Origin: Thermococcus barophilus MP | GTDB lineage: Archaea > Methanobacteriota_B > Thermococci > Thermococcales > Thermococcaceae | Assembly (NCBI RefSeq): GCF_000151105.2 | Contig: NC_014804.1 | Location: 1,426,001-1,490,000 of the forward strand | DNA length: 64,000 nucleotides | Direction of reading: 5' to 3' | Shown: positions 8,507 to 17,555 of the stretch, one piece after another | How positions within the stretch are numbered: position 1 is the stretch's first letter | Layout of the letters: the number at the start of each line of letters is the position of its first letter | Notes under the pieces: generated by a model | Database searches by the model: none | Told to the model about the DNA's origin: nothing | Seen by the model: the letters and a program-made list of their open reading frames with translations, nothing else | Program-made: the position numbers and the translations under genes

Positions 8507-8607
8507 CCTCACCACCAAAAATTAATCGAGCTTCATGTTAAAAACCCGTATTTCGGAAAAATATCGGATAAAACGAAAAAGATTCACGAGGAAAACAAAG
8601 ATTTCGA

Positions 8608-8865
8608 CTACCTTCTCTTGTACCACTTATCATCATAGAAGTACTTTCCATGCGCTTGGGCATAGGCGTCCATGACCTTTCTCCTAACTGAAAAAGCGTA
8701 AACCACCACTATTATTAGCATCAGTCCCCCAATTTCCCAGCTGTATCTCCGGAGGAAGTATATATAGCCAAGTATAGGTATTCCAACAACGACTATTACC
8801 ACAAGTGCCATCAATCCAAGAAGCAACTTATACCCATATCTCTCCATAAACAGTTCAAAGTCCAT
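8608..8865 (-). CDS. Small two-helix membrane protein
   Basis: 85 residues from ATG 8865, with GGTGG upstream; the frame could start at 8877 but without a ribosome site. Two hydrophobic segments, LLLGLMALVVIVVVGIPILG and GGLMLIIVVVYAFSV, are separated by a short loop (YFLRRYSWEI), and the C-terminus is polar, rich in Tyr, Lys and Arg (KYFYDDKWYKRR). No family was recognised. It reads in the same direction as iorA about 100 nt away, which probably has its own promoter. Confidence 0.65.
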   Translation of the reverse strand: MDFELFMERYGYKLLLGLMALVVIVVVGIPILGYIYFLRRYSWEIGGLMLIIVVVYAFSVRRKVMDAYAQAHGKYFYDDKWYKRR

Positions 8866-8973
8866 GAAAACCACCATGATAAATTTCCCATCAAAGTTTA
8901 AAAGTTTTTCATTTATTGCAGTTGCCGAGCATCTTAAATACCTCCATGGAGTATTAATCAGCGGTGCTAAAAA

Positions 8974-9261
8974 ATGAGGGTTAAAGATCTTTTAGAGCTT
9001 CTTGAAGAAGCAATAGCAAACGTCAAAGTTGCCATAGTAGTGAGCAAGCAGAGGATTTTTGAGAGCCCCCATACAAGCTGGGAATTTACACAGCGCTCTT
9101 TAGAGCTGGAGGATGAACTTGATAGACTGAATAAGATAAAAGACTATCTCTTAAAATTTGATCCAGATGAAAATGTTGAGAAAATTTTCTCAGAAGAAGA
9201 GCTCAATGAGCTTTTAGAATATCTGACAGCCCTAAGGGAGATGAAAGAGCATGAATTTTAA
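8974..9261 (+). CDS. Small helical protein upstream of MazG-YbaK fusion
   Basis: 95 residues; ATG 8974 follows GGTGCTAAAAA. Composition is helical and charged (RVKDLLELLEEAIANVKVAI, later ELEDELDRLNKIKDYLL), suggesting a coiled-coil or helical-bundle partner protein. Its last 11 nt overlap the start of the next gene, so the two are translationally coupled and may act together. A TATA-like CTTAAATACC occurs near 8934-8943. The family is not recognised. Confidence 0.65.
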   Translation: MRVKDLLELLEEAIANVKVAIVVSKQRIFESPHTSWEFTQRSLELEDELDRLNKIKDYLLKFDPDENVEKIFSEEELNELLEYLTALREMKEHEF

Positions 9262-10000
9262 AGAGCTTGAAGAAAAGGCAGTTAAGTTTCGAGATGAAAG
9301 GCTGTGGAGGAAATATCACACCCCAAAAAACCTTGCCATTTCAATAACCGTGGAGGTTGGGGAGCTTTTAGAGCATTTCCAGTGGGACACAAACGAAGAA
9401 ATTCTTGAGAAAGTTAAGAATCCAAAGATTAAAGAAGAGATTGGAGATGAAATTGCCGATATAATAATCTACCTCACGCTTTTGGCTCATGAGCTCGGCA
9501 TTGATTTAGATGAAGCTGTTGAAAGAAAGCTGAAGAAAAATGAGGAAAAATATCCAGCAAGGGAAATAAGGCTACAAGAGATCGTCGAAGAACTTGGAGG
9601 AGAAATAATTGAAGTTGGAAAAGAGGTTAGAAGCGTTAAGCAGGTTACAAAGCTCTTAAGAGTCAAACCAGAGCAGGTTGTCAAATCCCTGGTCTTTATC
9701 AGTGAAAAAGAGCCAATTTTGGTCATAGTTGATGGAAAGTCCAAAGCCAGCGTAGAAAAGCTCACAAAATATTTTGGCAGAGTTAGAATGGCAAATAAAG
9801 AAGAGGTCGAGAAAATCACAGGATACAAAGTTGGAGAAGTTCCACCGGTTGGGATTTCAATTAGGACAATAGTTGACAAGAAAGTCCTTGAAAAAGATGT
9901 CGTGATAGCCGGCGGCGGAAGAATTGACCGCTTAATAAAGATAAAGCCAGAGAAAATTCTCGAATTTCAGAAGGGTGAAGTGCTGGACATCGCGGAATAA
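9251..10000 (+). CDS. Fusion of MazG-like pyrophosphohydrolase and YbaK-type deacylase
   Basis: 249 residues with two recognisable domains. Residues 1-102 are a MazG-like (dCTP pyrophosphatase type) NTP pyrophosphohydrolase with metal-binding pairs E35-x2-E38 (VEVGELLEHFQW) and E67-x2-D70 (EIGDEIADIIIYL). Residues about 105-245 are a YbaK/ProX-type aminoacyl-tRNA deacylase domain: KSLVFI with its conserved lysine, then VDGKSKASVEKL and GYKVGEVPPVGI. The join (NEEKYPAREIRLQEIVEELG) is in frame with no stop or shift. The first domain should hydrolyse non-canonical NTPs and the second mischarged tRNA, both quality control; the combination is unusual to my knowledge. It overlaps the helical gene upstream by 11 nt. 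Confidence 0.85.
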   Translation: MNFKELEEKAVKFRDERLWRKYHTPKNLAISITVEVGELLEHFQWDTNEEILEKVKNPKIKEEIGDEIADIIIYLTLLAHELGIDLDEAVERKLKKNEEKYPAREIRLQEIVEELGGEIIEVGKEVRSVKQVTKLLRVKPEQVVKSLVFISEKEPILVIVDGKSKASVEKLTKYFGRVRMANKEEVEKITGYKVGEVPPVGISIRTIVDKKVLEKDVVIAGGGRIDRLIKIKPEKILEFQKGEVLDIAE

Positions 10001-10008
10001 AATTGCAG

Positions 10009-10458
10009 CTAAGGAGTAAAGGCTTGCCTTAGCTTTTCAGTTTCCTCTTTGCTCATTCTGTTCTTAATCCAGCGTTCTTTGAGCTTTAAGTTCTCGTCTT
10101 CAACATCAAGAACTGCCTTTCTGACTCCTCCTCTCGGAAAGTTCGTGTCCCCCTCATATCGCGGAATTACGTGAATGTGAAGATGGGGAACAGTCTGCCC
10201 GGCAGCTTTTCCCAAATTTATGCCCACATTAAAGCCATCTGGATTTAAAGTCTGCTTTAGCTTTTCTATTGCAAGTTCAACCCCTCTGAGCAAGGCAATT
10301 TTCTCCTCAAAGCTCAGCTCTTCCCATTTTTCCACATGCCTCTTTGGGGTAACTAAAAGATGACCTCTATTAGCAGGATAAGAGTCAATAAGGATCCTAA
10401 TTAGGTCGTCTTCATAAAGTAGCACTTCAGGGCTTGCATTGCAGAAGGGGCATTTCAT
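10009..10458 (-). CDS. HIT family nucleotide hydrolase
   Basis: 149 residues; ATG 10458 follows GGAGGTGATT, a near-perfect ribosome site. The HIT motif HLHIHVIPR is present, with the histidine nucleophile in the middle, together with an N-terminal CPFC metal-knuckle half and the usual R-G-H-L-L-V-T-P-K-R-H segment. Members hydrolyse dinucleoside polyphosphates (Ap4A), AMP-lysine or related adenylates. It converges with the MazG-YbaK gene 8 nt away. The TATA region (AAAATTATAAAG, 10471-10482 as read on the plus strand) appears to be shared with the divergent guide RNA. Confidence 0.9.
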   Translation of the reverse strand: MKCPFCNASPEVLLYEDDLIRILIDSYPANRGHLLVTPKRHVEKWEELSFEEKIALLRGVELAIEKLKQTLNPDGFNVGINLGKAAGQTVPHLHIHVIPRYEGDTNFPRGGVRKAVLDVEDENLKLKERWIKNRMSKEETEKLRQAFTP

Positions 10459-10503
10459 TTAATCACCTCCAAAATTATAAAGAGAAAGGAAATAAAAAGC
10501 TAT

Positions 10504-10561
10504 GGCAGATGATGAGCTTGGCCGCTCCTGAGCGGTGAGGACAAACCTCGGTTCTGATGCC
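10504..10561 (+). ncRNA. C/D box guide sRNA
   Basis: Between the HIT and glgA genes lies a 58-nt element with all four boxes in order: C box ATGATGA (10509-10515), a 12-nt spacer, D' box CTGA (10528-10531), C'-like TGAGGA (10536-10541), a 12-nt spacer, and D box CTGA (10554-10557). Twelve-nucleotide guides and this total length are typical of Pyrococcus/Thermococcus 2'-O-methylation guides. The predicted target strings are GAGCGGCCAAGC (D' guide) and AACCGAGGUUUG (D guide), with methylation expected on the fifth base of each. A TATA-like AATTATAAAG is centred about 26 nt upstream of the presumed 5' end. The target RNA was not identified. Confidence 0.8.
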
Positions 10562-11932
10562 TCATTTTATGAAGCTTACCGCTTTGTCTATGTCACTTTT
10601 GTAAGCCCTGAGATATCTCTTACATGCGTTTTCCCATGTAAAGACTTCCTTTGCCCTCCTCTTCCCATTAACCCTCATTTTCTTCAGCAGTTCTGGGTTT
10701 TCCTCTCTAAGCTTCGCCATCTTGAGCATTGCGTGAGCCAAAGCAAAGGCATCCCTTGGAGGAACCAAAAGTCCTGTAGCGTTCTTTTCATCTTCGTCCA
10801 GGCTCACTATAGTGTCTTTAATTCCCCCAACTGCTGAACCGATTGGAATTGCCCCCAAACACATTGCCTCCATCTGCACGAGACCAAAGGGCTCAAAGTA
10901 TGAGGGAACTACAACAAAATCAACACTGCCGTAGAGCTCTCTTGTAAATTCTCTTTTGAGCATCTTGGTGATAACCTTCACATTGCTTGGATATCTGCTC
11001 TCCATTGCATGCGCCCAGCTCTCAAGCTCTGGGTCACCTTTTCCGATGATTATGAACCTCATTTTTGAAAACTCTTGAGGATAGCCTTCAGCCAAAATTT
11101 CGATGGCTCTTAAAAGAGTATCCACTCCCTTCTGTGCCTTATCAAATCTGCCTATGAACATAAAAGCAATCCCATCGCTTAAGCCCAAGCTTTCAAGTAT
11201 CTTTTTCCTTCTCTCCTCTCTCGGCAAGTCTTTGTTTTCCAGAAATTCCTCGTTCCAGAAATCACAGGCTATGCCATTGAAGACATGAGTAACTTTGCCC
11301 TCAAACATGCCGAAGAACGCCCATTCCTCCCGGAGATAGCTTTTGCTTACTGTTGTTATGAGATCAGCGATGTAGCAGAGCGTGTGTTCTGGATCTATGT
11401 CTGGATAAGGAGCTAATTCTCCCAAATTAGCCATGTGGAAATAATAAGCTGGAACCTTGGATTTGTTCAGGCGGTGAATAGTTGCAACAAGATGTATTTG
11501 GAAATATTTTTTCAAAAGACCTGCAGCAAAAACTGTATGCCAGTCGTGGGCATGAATTACTTCAGGCTTCCCTTCGTTCTCTATGATTCTGTTCAGCAGT
11601 CCAACGCTTGCTTTTCCAAAGTGCACAGCCTTGCTCAGCATGCCCTCCCATCCTGGACCATAAACATCAGGGTTGTCCAAAAGCGGATCGCTAATTGAAA
11701 AGACCCTAACTCCATTTTGTTTCCTCTCATAAACTTTGACATCCCACACATGACCTGAGACATCTACTTTAAAACTTGTGTATTCTTTTCCCTCTTTGAA
11801 GCCGTGAGATGGAGTAAAGACGAGCACTTCGTTTCCAAGCTCTGCTAAGGTTTCGGCTATGCTGGTTATCGCCTCAGCAAGTCCTCCAACTTTCACTGGT
11901 AGATACTCAAACCCAAGCATTAAGATTTTCAT
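10562..11932 (-). CDS. glgA: Glycogen synthase, ADP/UDP-glucose dependent (GT5)
   Basis: 456 residues from ATG 11932, preceded by GAGGTGCAAAAA. It transfers glucose from a nucleotide sugar to glycogen ends. The N-terminal substrate loop KVGGLAEAITSIAE and the C-terminal SYFEPFGLVQMEAMCLGAIP motif, with the retaining-GT-B catalytic glutamates, are clear, as is the IGRFDKAQKGVDTLL nucleotide-binding strand. At about 450 residues it matches the P. abyssi type glycogen synthase. It lies 10 nt after tgr, so both belong to one transcript, linking glycogen storage to the maltodextrin regulator. Its stop codon abuts the guide RNA on the other strand. Confidence 0.93.
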   Translation of the reverse strand: MKILMLGFEYLPVKVGGLAEAITSIAETLAELGNEVLVFTPSHGFKEGKEYTSFKVDVSGHVWDVKVYERKQNGVRVFSISDPLLDNPDVYGPGWEGMLSKAVHFGKASVGLLNRIIENEGKPEVIHAHDWHTVFAAGLLKKYFQIHLVATIHRLNKSKVPAYYFHMANLGELAPYPDIDPEHTLCYIADLITTVSKSYLREEWAFFGMFEGKVTHVFNGIACDFWNEEFLENKDLPREERRKKILESLGLSDGIAFMFIGRFDKAQKGVDTLLRAIEILAEGYPQEFSKMRFIIIGKGDPELESWAHAMESRYPSNVKVITKMLKREFTRELYGSVDFVVVPSYFEPFGLVQMEAMCLGAIPIGSAVGGIKDTIVSLDEDEKNATGLLVPPRDAFALAHAMLKMAKLREENPELLKKMRVNGKRRAKEVFTWENACKRYLRAYKSDIDKAVSFIK

Positions 11933-11942
11933 TTTTTGCACC

Positions 11943-12965
11943 TCAGTCTAATAGTATGAATTTCTCCCCCTCGACATCTTCAAAGTAACTGCCCAGCCCT
12001 CCAACTTTCCACTTTTTATTTCCATCATCAACAACCACACTTGCTATGAGTGGAGTGTACTCAAACTCTATGACCTTTCCTCTTAGTGTTATTGTGTCCT
12101 TGTTTTCTACAAGCTTTCCAATTACTTCAATCTCCCTTGGGAGGCTTGTTTGCTTAAGCAGGGTTATCAGCGTTCTAATATTCACAAGCTGAAGGGGCTT
12201 TTTCAGTTTGTCATAATTCACAGGCTTGATTATTGTGCTGTTATCAAGGTAAATCGTGTAGAACCAGTGCATGTAGTTCTGAATGAGCTTTGCCGACTTC
12301 GCCCAGAAGGAATAGAACTTCTCTTTCCTTCTATCCCTTGGAAGGGCTCCAAAGAAAAGCGCATAGTCAATGTCCCCGATAATCCAGCTTGCCATAAGCC
12401 ACGGTGCACCTCCACTTCTTGCAAGAATTATGTTATCCCTTTTGAGCCACTCTGGAATCTCTTCAAAATTGCTAATTATAACAAAAACCACATCTTTCCT
12501 CTTTTTGATCTCCTCCTTAAGCAGGGAGAGAAATTCAAATGGCGTGTTTATTAAAACCTCATATTTTGCAGTCCTTATTATGTATTCAGCCCTCTCGAGA
12601 GTGTTATCAAAGCCATGGATTGTCCAGATTTCAGGCAAATCTTCTCCATGAACAGATCTATACAGCTTCAAAAATGCCTTCTTAAGCTCTTCAATGTCCG
12701 CTATCAGATCTTCTTTAATTTTTTCAAGAACAACCTCGGGATTCACGGGCTTGTATAGTCTCGGCGTACCGTGCATTATATCAACGAATCCCTTTCTGTG
12801 AAGAGAGCTCAATACATCGTAAACTCTCGTGTGTGGGATGCCGCTCTCCTTTGTTATATCCGTTGCTTTGCTCGGGCCAAGCTTAAGAAGGGTTATATAT
12901 GCCAAGCTTTCATATTTTGTCAACCCGAGTTTCTGAAGCTTTTCGATGATCTCTTCCTCCTTCAT
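11943..12965 (-). CDS. tgr: TrmB-family global sugar regulator (Tgr/TrmBL1)
   Basis: 340 residues from ATG 12965; ATG 12971 is two codons earlier but too close to the GGGGG ribosome site. The N-terminal winged helix (LGLTKYESLAYITLLKLGPS, ATDITKESGIPHTRVYDVL) is followed by a sugar-binding C-terminal domain ending VGGLGSYFEDVEGEKFILLD. It resembles P. furiosus TrmBL1 (PF0124) and T. kodakarensis Tgr (TK1769), which bind the TGM sequence TATCAC-N5-GTGATA, repress glycolytic and maltodextrin genes and activate gluconeogenic ones; maltotriose or maltose releases them. The position next to the mal genes and glgA agrees with T. kodakarensis order as I recall it. Confidence 0.93.
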   Translation of the reverse strand: MKEEEIIEKLQKLGLTKYESLAYITLLKLGPSKATDITKESGIPHTRVYDVLSSLHRKGFVDIMHGTPRLYKPVNPEVVLEKIKEDLIADIEELKKAFLKLYRSVHGEDLPEIWTIHGFDNTLERAEYIIRTAKYEVLINTPFEFLSLLKEEIKKRKDVVFVIISNFEEIPEWLKRDNIILARSGGAPWLMASWIIGDIDYALFFGALPRDRRKEKFYSFWAKSAKLIQNYMHWFYTIYLDNSTIIKPVNYDKLKKPLQLVNIRTLITLLKQTSLPREIEVIGKLVENKDTITLRGKVIEFEYTPLIASVVVDDGNKKWKVGGLGSYFEDVEGEKFILLD

Positions 12966-13018
12966 CTCCATACCCCCTCAAATTTTTAAACACATCATCA
13001 CTAATCTTCACTGGATAA

Positions 13019-13057
13019 AGTTTAATCATTATTGGTGATATACTCCTACTTAAGGTG
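13019..13057 (+). promoter_or_regulatory. Cyclomaltodextrinase promoter with TGM-like operator
   Basis: The TGM-like element AATCAT-TATTG-GTGATA spans 13024-13040; its right half is perfect and its left half has two mismatches to TATCAC. It overlaps or follows the TATA-like GTTTAATC (13019-13026) and precedes the ribosome site AAGGTG (13052-13057). A TGM downstream of TATA is the layout expected for genes repressed by Tgr/TrmBL1 when sugar is absent. Confidence 0.65.
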
Positions 13058-13063
13058 TTTTGC

Positions 13064-15043
13064 ATGTATAAGATTTTCGGCTTTAAAGATGATGAGTACC
13101 TCGGTAAGGTTGCAGAAGTGGAGTTTAGCATACCCAAAAGCGGAAGTTATGCCTATCTCCTCGGAAATTTTAATGCTTTCAATGAGGGAAGCTTCCGCAT
13201 GAAAGAAAAAAGAGGCAGATGGAGTGTAACAATCGAACTTCCAGAGGGGATTTGGTATTACGCCTTTTCCATTGACGGTGTTTTCATATTAGATCCAGAA
13301 AACGAGGGAAGACATACATACAAGAGACATTCGTATAAATTTGAACGGACTGTTAATACTGCCACGATATTTTCAGGAGAAAAATTTTATCACAGCACAT
13401 CTTTAATCTACGTCTATTCGTCTGAAGGTGCAACACACATCCGTCTTAGAGCTATAAAAGGTGCAGCCAAAAAGGTGTTTCTGATCTCTGATCAAAAATA
13501 TGAGATGGAAAAGAAGGCGCAAGATGACCTCTTTGAATACTTTGAAGCAGTCCTGCCCGGAAAAGACGAACTTGAGTATTATTTCGAAATTCATACGGCA
13601 GATGGGATTACTGATTATGGGGACTTTAAGGTTGATTTCAATGAGCAAAGGGGGAGGTTTAAGCCTCCTGTCTGGGTTTTTGATAGGGTCTTCTACCAGA
13701 TAATGCCAGATCGCTTTGCCAATGGGAATCCAGAAAACGATCCAAATGATTGTATTGAGCTTGGTATCGGTCATTACGGCGGCGATCTTGAGGGAATCAT
13801 AAAGAAACTTAACCACATTGAAGAACTCGGCGTTAATGCACTTTACCTAACACCGATATTTGAATCCATGACATATCACTGCTATGACATTATTGACTAT
13901 TTCCATGTTGCTGAGAAGTTTGGGGGAGACAAGGTATTCAAACGACTAATCAATGAGCTGAAAAAGAGAGACATCAAACTAATCCTTGATGGGGTTTTTC
14001 ACCACACAAGCTTTTTCCACCCCTACTTCCAAGACATCCTTGAAAAGGGAAAAGAGAGCAAGTACAGAAACTTCTATCGTACCCTTAAATTCCCTGTGGT
14101 TTCTAAAGACTTTTTAAAGACTTTACACTCCAGTGAACCTTGGCTTAAAAAGTATCGGAAACTTAAGGAATCCAAGTGGAATTATGAAAGTTTCTTTTTA
14201 GTCTGGTTAATGCCCCGCTTAAATCATGAAAATCCAGAGGTCAGAATGTTTATACGCACTGTGATGAGGTACTGGCTTGAGAGAGGAGCAGATGGATGGA
14301 GGTTGGATGTTGCCCATGGCGTTCCTCCCGATGTCTGGCGAGAGGTTAAGAAAGACATCCCAGAAGATGCATACCTTATAGGAGAAGTCATGGACGATGC
14401 TCGTTTATGGCTCTTTGACAAGTTCCACGGAACAATGAACTACCCCTTGTATGAGGCTCTTCTGAGGTTCTTTATTTATGATGAAATTACTGCCGAAAAG
14501 TTTCTTAACTGGCTTGAGCTTTTGAGTGTTTATTACGGACCGGCAGAATACACCATGTACAACTTCCTTGACAACCATGATGTTGAGCGCTTTTTAGGAC
14601 TCGTTAGAGATAAAAGGAAATATCTCTGTGCCCTAACATTTCTGATGACATACAAGGGAATTCCAGCTATATACTATGGCGACGAGGTTGGCTTAGAGAA
14701 CATGAACGTTCCCTCTATGGAAGCATCAAGAACACCCATGGAGTGGAACGCAAATAGGTGGGATAAAGAGATTCTCAAAGCTACAAAGGATTTGATAAAC
14801 CTAAGAAAGACAAGCAAAGCTTTGCAGAAAGGTATTTTTAAACCGGTTAAGTTCAAAGATAAACTGCTTGTCTATAAAAGGACATTAGACAACGAAAGCA
14901 TTTTAGTGGCAATCAACTATTCAGAGAAAAAGTGTCATCTAAGTTTGCCGTCTTCCTTTGAGCTGCTCTTCCAAAATGGATACTTTAACGAAGCAAACAT
15001 GCGATTGGGCTCATTTTCCAGCATTGTTGCTAAAGGATTGTAG
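13064..15043 (+). CDS. Cyclomaltodextrinase / neopullulanase-type GH13 amylase
   Basis: 659 residues from ATG 13064, with AAGGTG upstream. After an N-terminal beta domain with a CBM48-like GNFNAFNEGSFRMKEK segment comes the GH13 barrel: region I DGVFHHTS, region II GWRLDVAHGV (nucleophile Asp), region III LIGEVMDD (acid Glu) and region IV FLDNHD. No signal peptide is seen, so it acts in the cytoplasm on imported maltodextrins, cyclodextrins or pullulan fragments. The equivalent in T. kodakarensis is TK1770 and a related P. furiosus enzyme is PF1939. It is divergent from tgr and precedes malE. Confidence 0.92.
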   Translation: MYKIFGFKDDEYLGKVAEVEFSIPKSGSYAYLLGNFNAFNEGSFRMKEKRGRWSVTIELPEGIWYYAFSIDGVFILDPENEGRHTYKRHSYKFERTVNTATIFSGEKFYHSTSLIYVYSSEGATHIRLRAIKGAAKKVFLISDQKYEMEKKAQDDLFEYFEAVLPGKDELEYYFEIHTADGITDYGDFKVDFNEQRGRFKPPVWVFDRVFYQIMPDRFANGNPENDPNDCIELGIGHYGGDLEGIIKKLNHIEELGVNALYLTPIFESMTYHCYDIIDYFHVAEKFGGDKVFKRLINELKKRDIKLILDGVFHHTSFFHPYFQDILEKGKESKYRNFYRTLKFPVVSKDFLKTLHSSEPWLKKYRKLKESKWNYESFFLVWLMPRLNHENPEVRMFIRTVMRYWLERGADGWRLDVAHGVPPDVWREVKKDIPEDAYLIGEVMDDARLWLFDKFHGTMNYPLYEALLRFFIYDEITAEKFLNWLELLSVYYGPAEYTMYNFLDNHDVERFLGLVRDKRKYLCALTFLMTYKGIPAIYYGDEVGLENMNVPSMEASRTPMEWNANRWDKEILKATKDLINLRKTSKALQKGIFKPVKFKDKLLVYKRTLDNESILVAINYSEKKCHLSLPSSFELLFQNGYFNEANMRLGSFSSIVAKGL

Positions 15044-15269
15044 CCTGCGGTTAAACTTGATGACAGCGCTTAGTTCTGGAAAATAGCTTTCTTGCAAACT
15101 ACTACCGTGAAATTCAAGCTGAGGCTTTTCTAACCAATGCCTTATCTTCCTATTCTTGACATCATTGTTCCTTTTAGTGCACATGTCAATTCACAGACAA
15201 TAGAGCGTAAGGTATATATATCACTGAGAATGATACCTACTTTGAAATGTTCAATTGAGGTGAAGGTAG
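15044..15269 (+). promoter_or_regulatory. malE promoter region with TGM operator
   Basis: This gap carries a strong TATA element GGTATATATAT (15211-15221) directly followed by the TGM operator TATCAC-TGAGA-ATGATA at 15219-15235, matching the Tgr/TrmBL1 consensus in 11 of 12 fixed positions. The operator covers the TATA edge, which fits repression without maltooligosaccharide. The ribosome site GAGGTGAAGG (15258-15267) lies before ATG 15270. The first 130 nt hold an imperfect stem (ATTTTCCAG near 15012 with CTGGAAAAT near 15076), and I see no gene in them. Confidence 0.8.
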
Positions 15270-16619
<1,350 letters not shown>

Positions 16620-16623
16620 GGCT

Positions 16624-16650
16624 TCTCTTTTTGTTTAATTTTATGAATGA
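16624..16650 (+). terminator. T-rich tract after malE, possible partial terminator
   Basis: The 42-nt gap after malE contains CTCTTTTTGTTTAATTTTATG, with two T runs on the coding strand. Archaeal intrinsic termination needs only T tracts, so partial termination here could set the usual excess of binding protein over permease. Inference only. Confidence 0.3.
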
Positions 16651-16661
16651 GGTGAAAGGTA

Positions 16662-17555
16662 ATGAAAAAGACAACAGTAGTTGCACTGTTTCTGATTCTT
16701 CCGGGAATAATTGCATTCCTCACATTTAACTTGTGGCCGATAGTTTATTCAATATATATTGCATTCACAAATGCCCAGCTTGGAAACTTCCCCATTGAAT
16801 CCACTAAACAGTTGCAGTTTGTTGGATTGGAGAATTTTAAATGGGCATTAAGTGACGAAAAATTTAGACGAGCCTTTCTGTGGACATGGTTTTTTGTGCT
16901 TACAAGTGTGACGCTGAAAGTCTCTTCTGGGATATTTCTGAGCATTTTGTATAACAATAAATATGTGAGAGGCAGACTTTTTTACAGATCTCTTCTAATA
17001 ATCCCCTGGGCACTGCCTTTGCTCTTCTCAATCACCGTTTGGAGATTCATGTTCGATCCTGTTTTTGGACCAATAAATATTGTACTAAAGTCACTTGGGA
17101 TTTCAAATCCTCCAAACTGGATCAATGATCCATGGTGGGGGTTTATAGCCCTTAACATAATCGAGGTCTGGCTTGCCTATCCGTTCATGATGACAGTAAT
17201 CACAGCTGCTCTGCAATCAGTTCCGGACACCCTAATTGAGGCAGCAATAATTGATGGTGCAACATACTGGCAACGTTTAAGACATGTTGTAATCCCGATA
17301 GTTAGCAAACCCATAGCCTTTGCCACAATTCTGACATCCGCAGCAAGCTTCCAGTACTTTATGGTACCCTATCTCTACAACGCCGGGCTCTTCGAGGACA
17401 AGTTCCTCCTACTATACGGATTCAGGAAGGCATTCGGGGCATCACCACATTACGGAAGAGCTGCGGCAATAATGGTAATTGCAACCCTTGTCTTAGCGGT
17501 TTACATGTACATCAACGTTAAAATAACAAAGCTGCAGGAGGGTGCCAAGGGATGA
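16662..17555 (+). CDS. malF: Maltodextrin ABC permease MalF
   Basis: 297 residues, six predicted membrane segments; ATG 16662 follows GAGGTGAAAGGTA. The cytoplasmic EAA loop reads EAAIIDGATYWQRLRHVVIP, the site that docks the MalK ATPase. It is shorter than bacterial MalF (which has an extra N-terminal part and a large periplasmic loop) and like other archaeal sugar permeases. The 3' end overlaps malG by 4 nt (ATGA), so the subunits are coupled. Confidence 0.93.
   Translation: MKKTTVVALFLILPGIIAFLTFNLWPIVYSIYIAFTNAQLGNFPIESTKQLQFVGLENFKWALSDEKFRRAFLWTWFFVLTSVTLKVSSGIFLSILYNNKYVRGRLFYRSLLIIPWALPLLFSITVWRFMFDPVFGPINIVLKSLGISNPPNWINDPWWGFIALNIIEVWLAYPFMMTVITAALQSVPDTLIEAAIIDGATYWQRLRHVVIPIVSKPIAFATILTSAASFQYFMVPYLYNAGLFEDKFLLLYGFRKAFGASPHYGRAAAIMVIATLVLAVYMYINVKITKLQEGAKG

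Noticed and set aside
12985-13010. Second TGM-like site in front of tgr (CATCACTAATC...)
   Set aside because: Only one half resembles the consensus; the other half (TTCACT) does not match GTGATA.
15050-15130. Possible C/D box RNA after the cyclomaltodextrinase gene
   Set aside because: TTGATGA and CTGA can be found, but the D' and C' boxes are wrong and the second guide would be too short.
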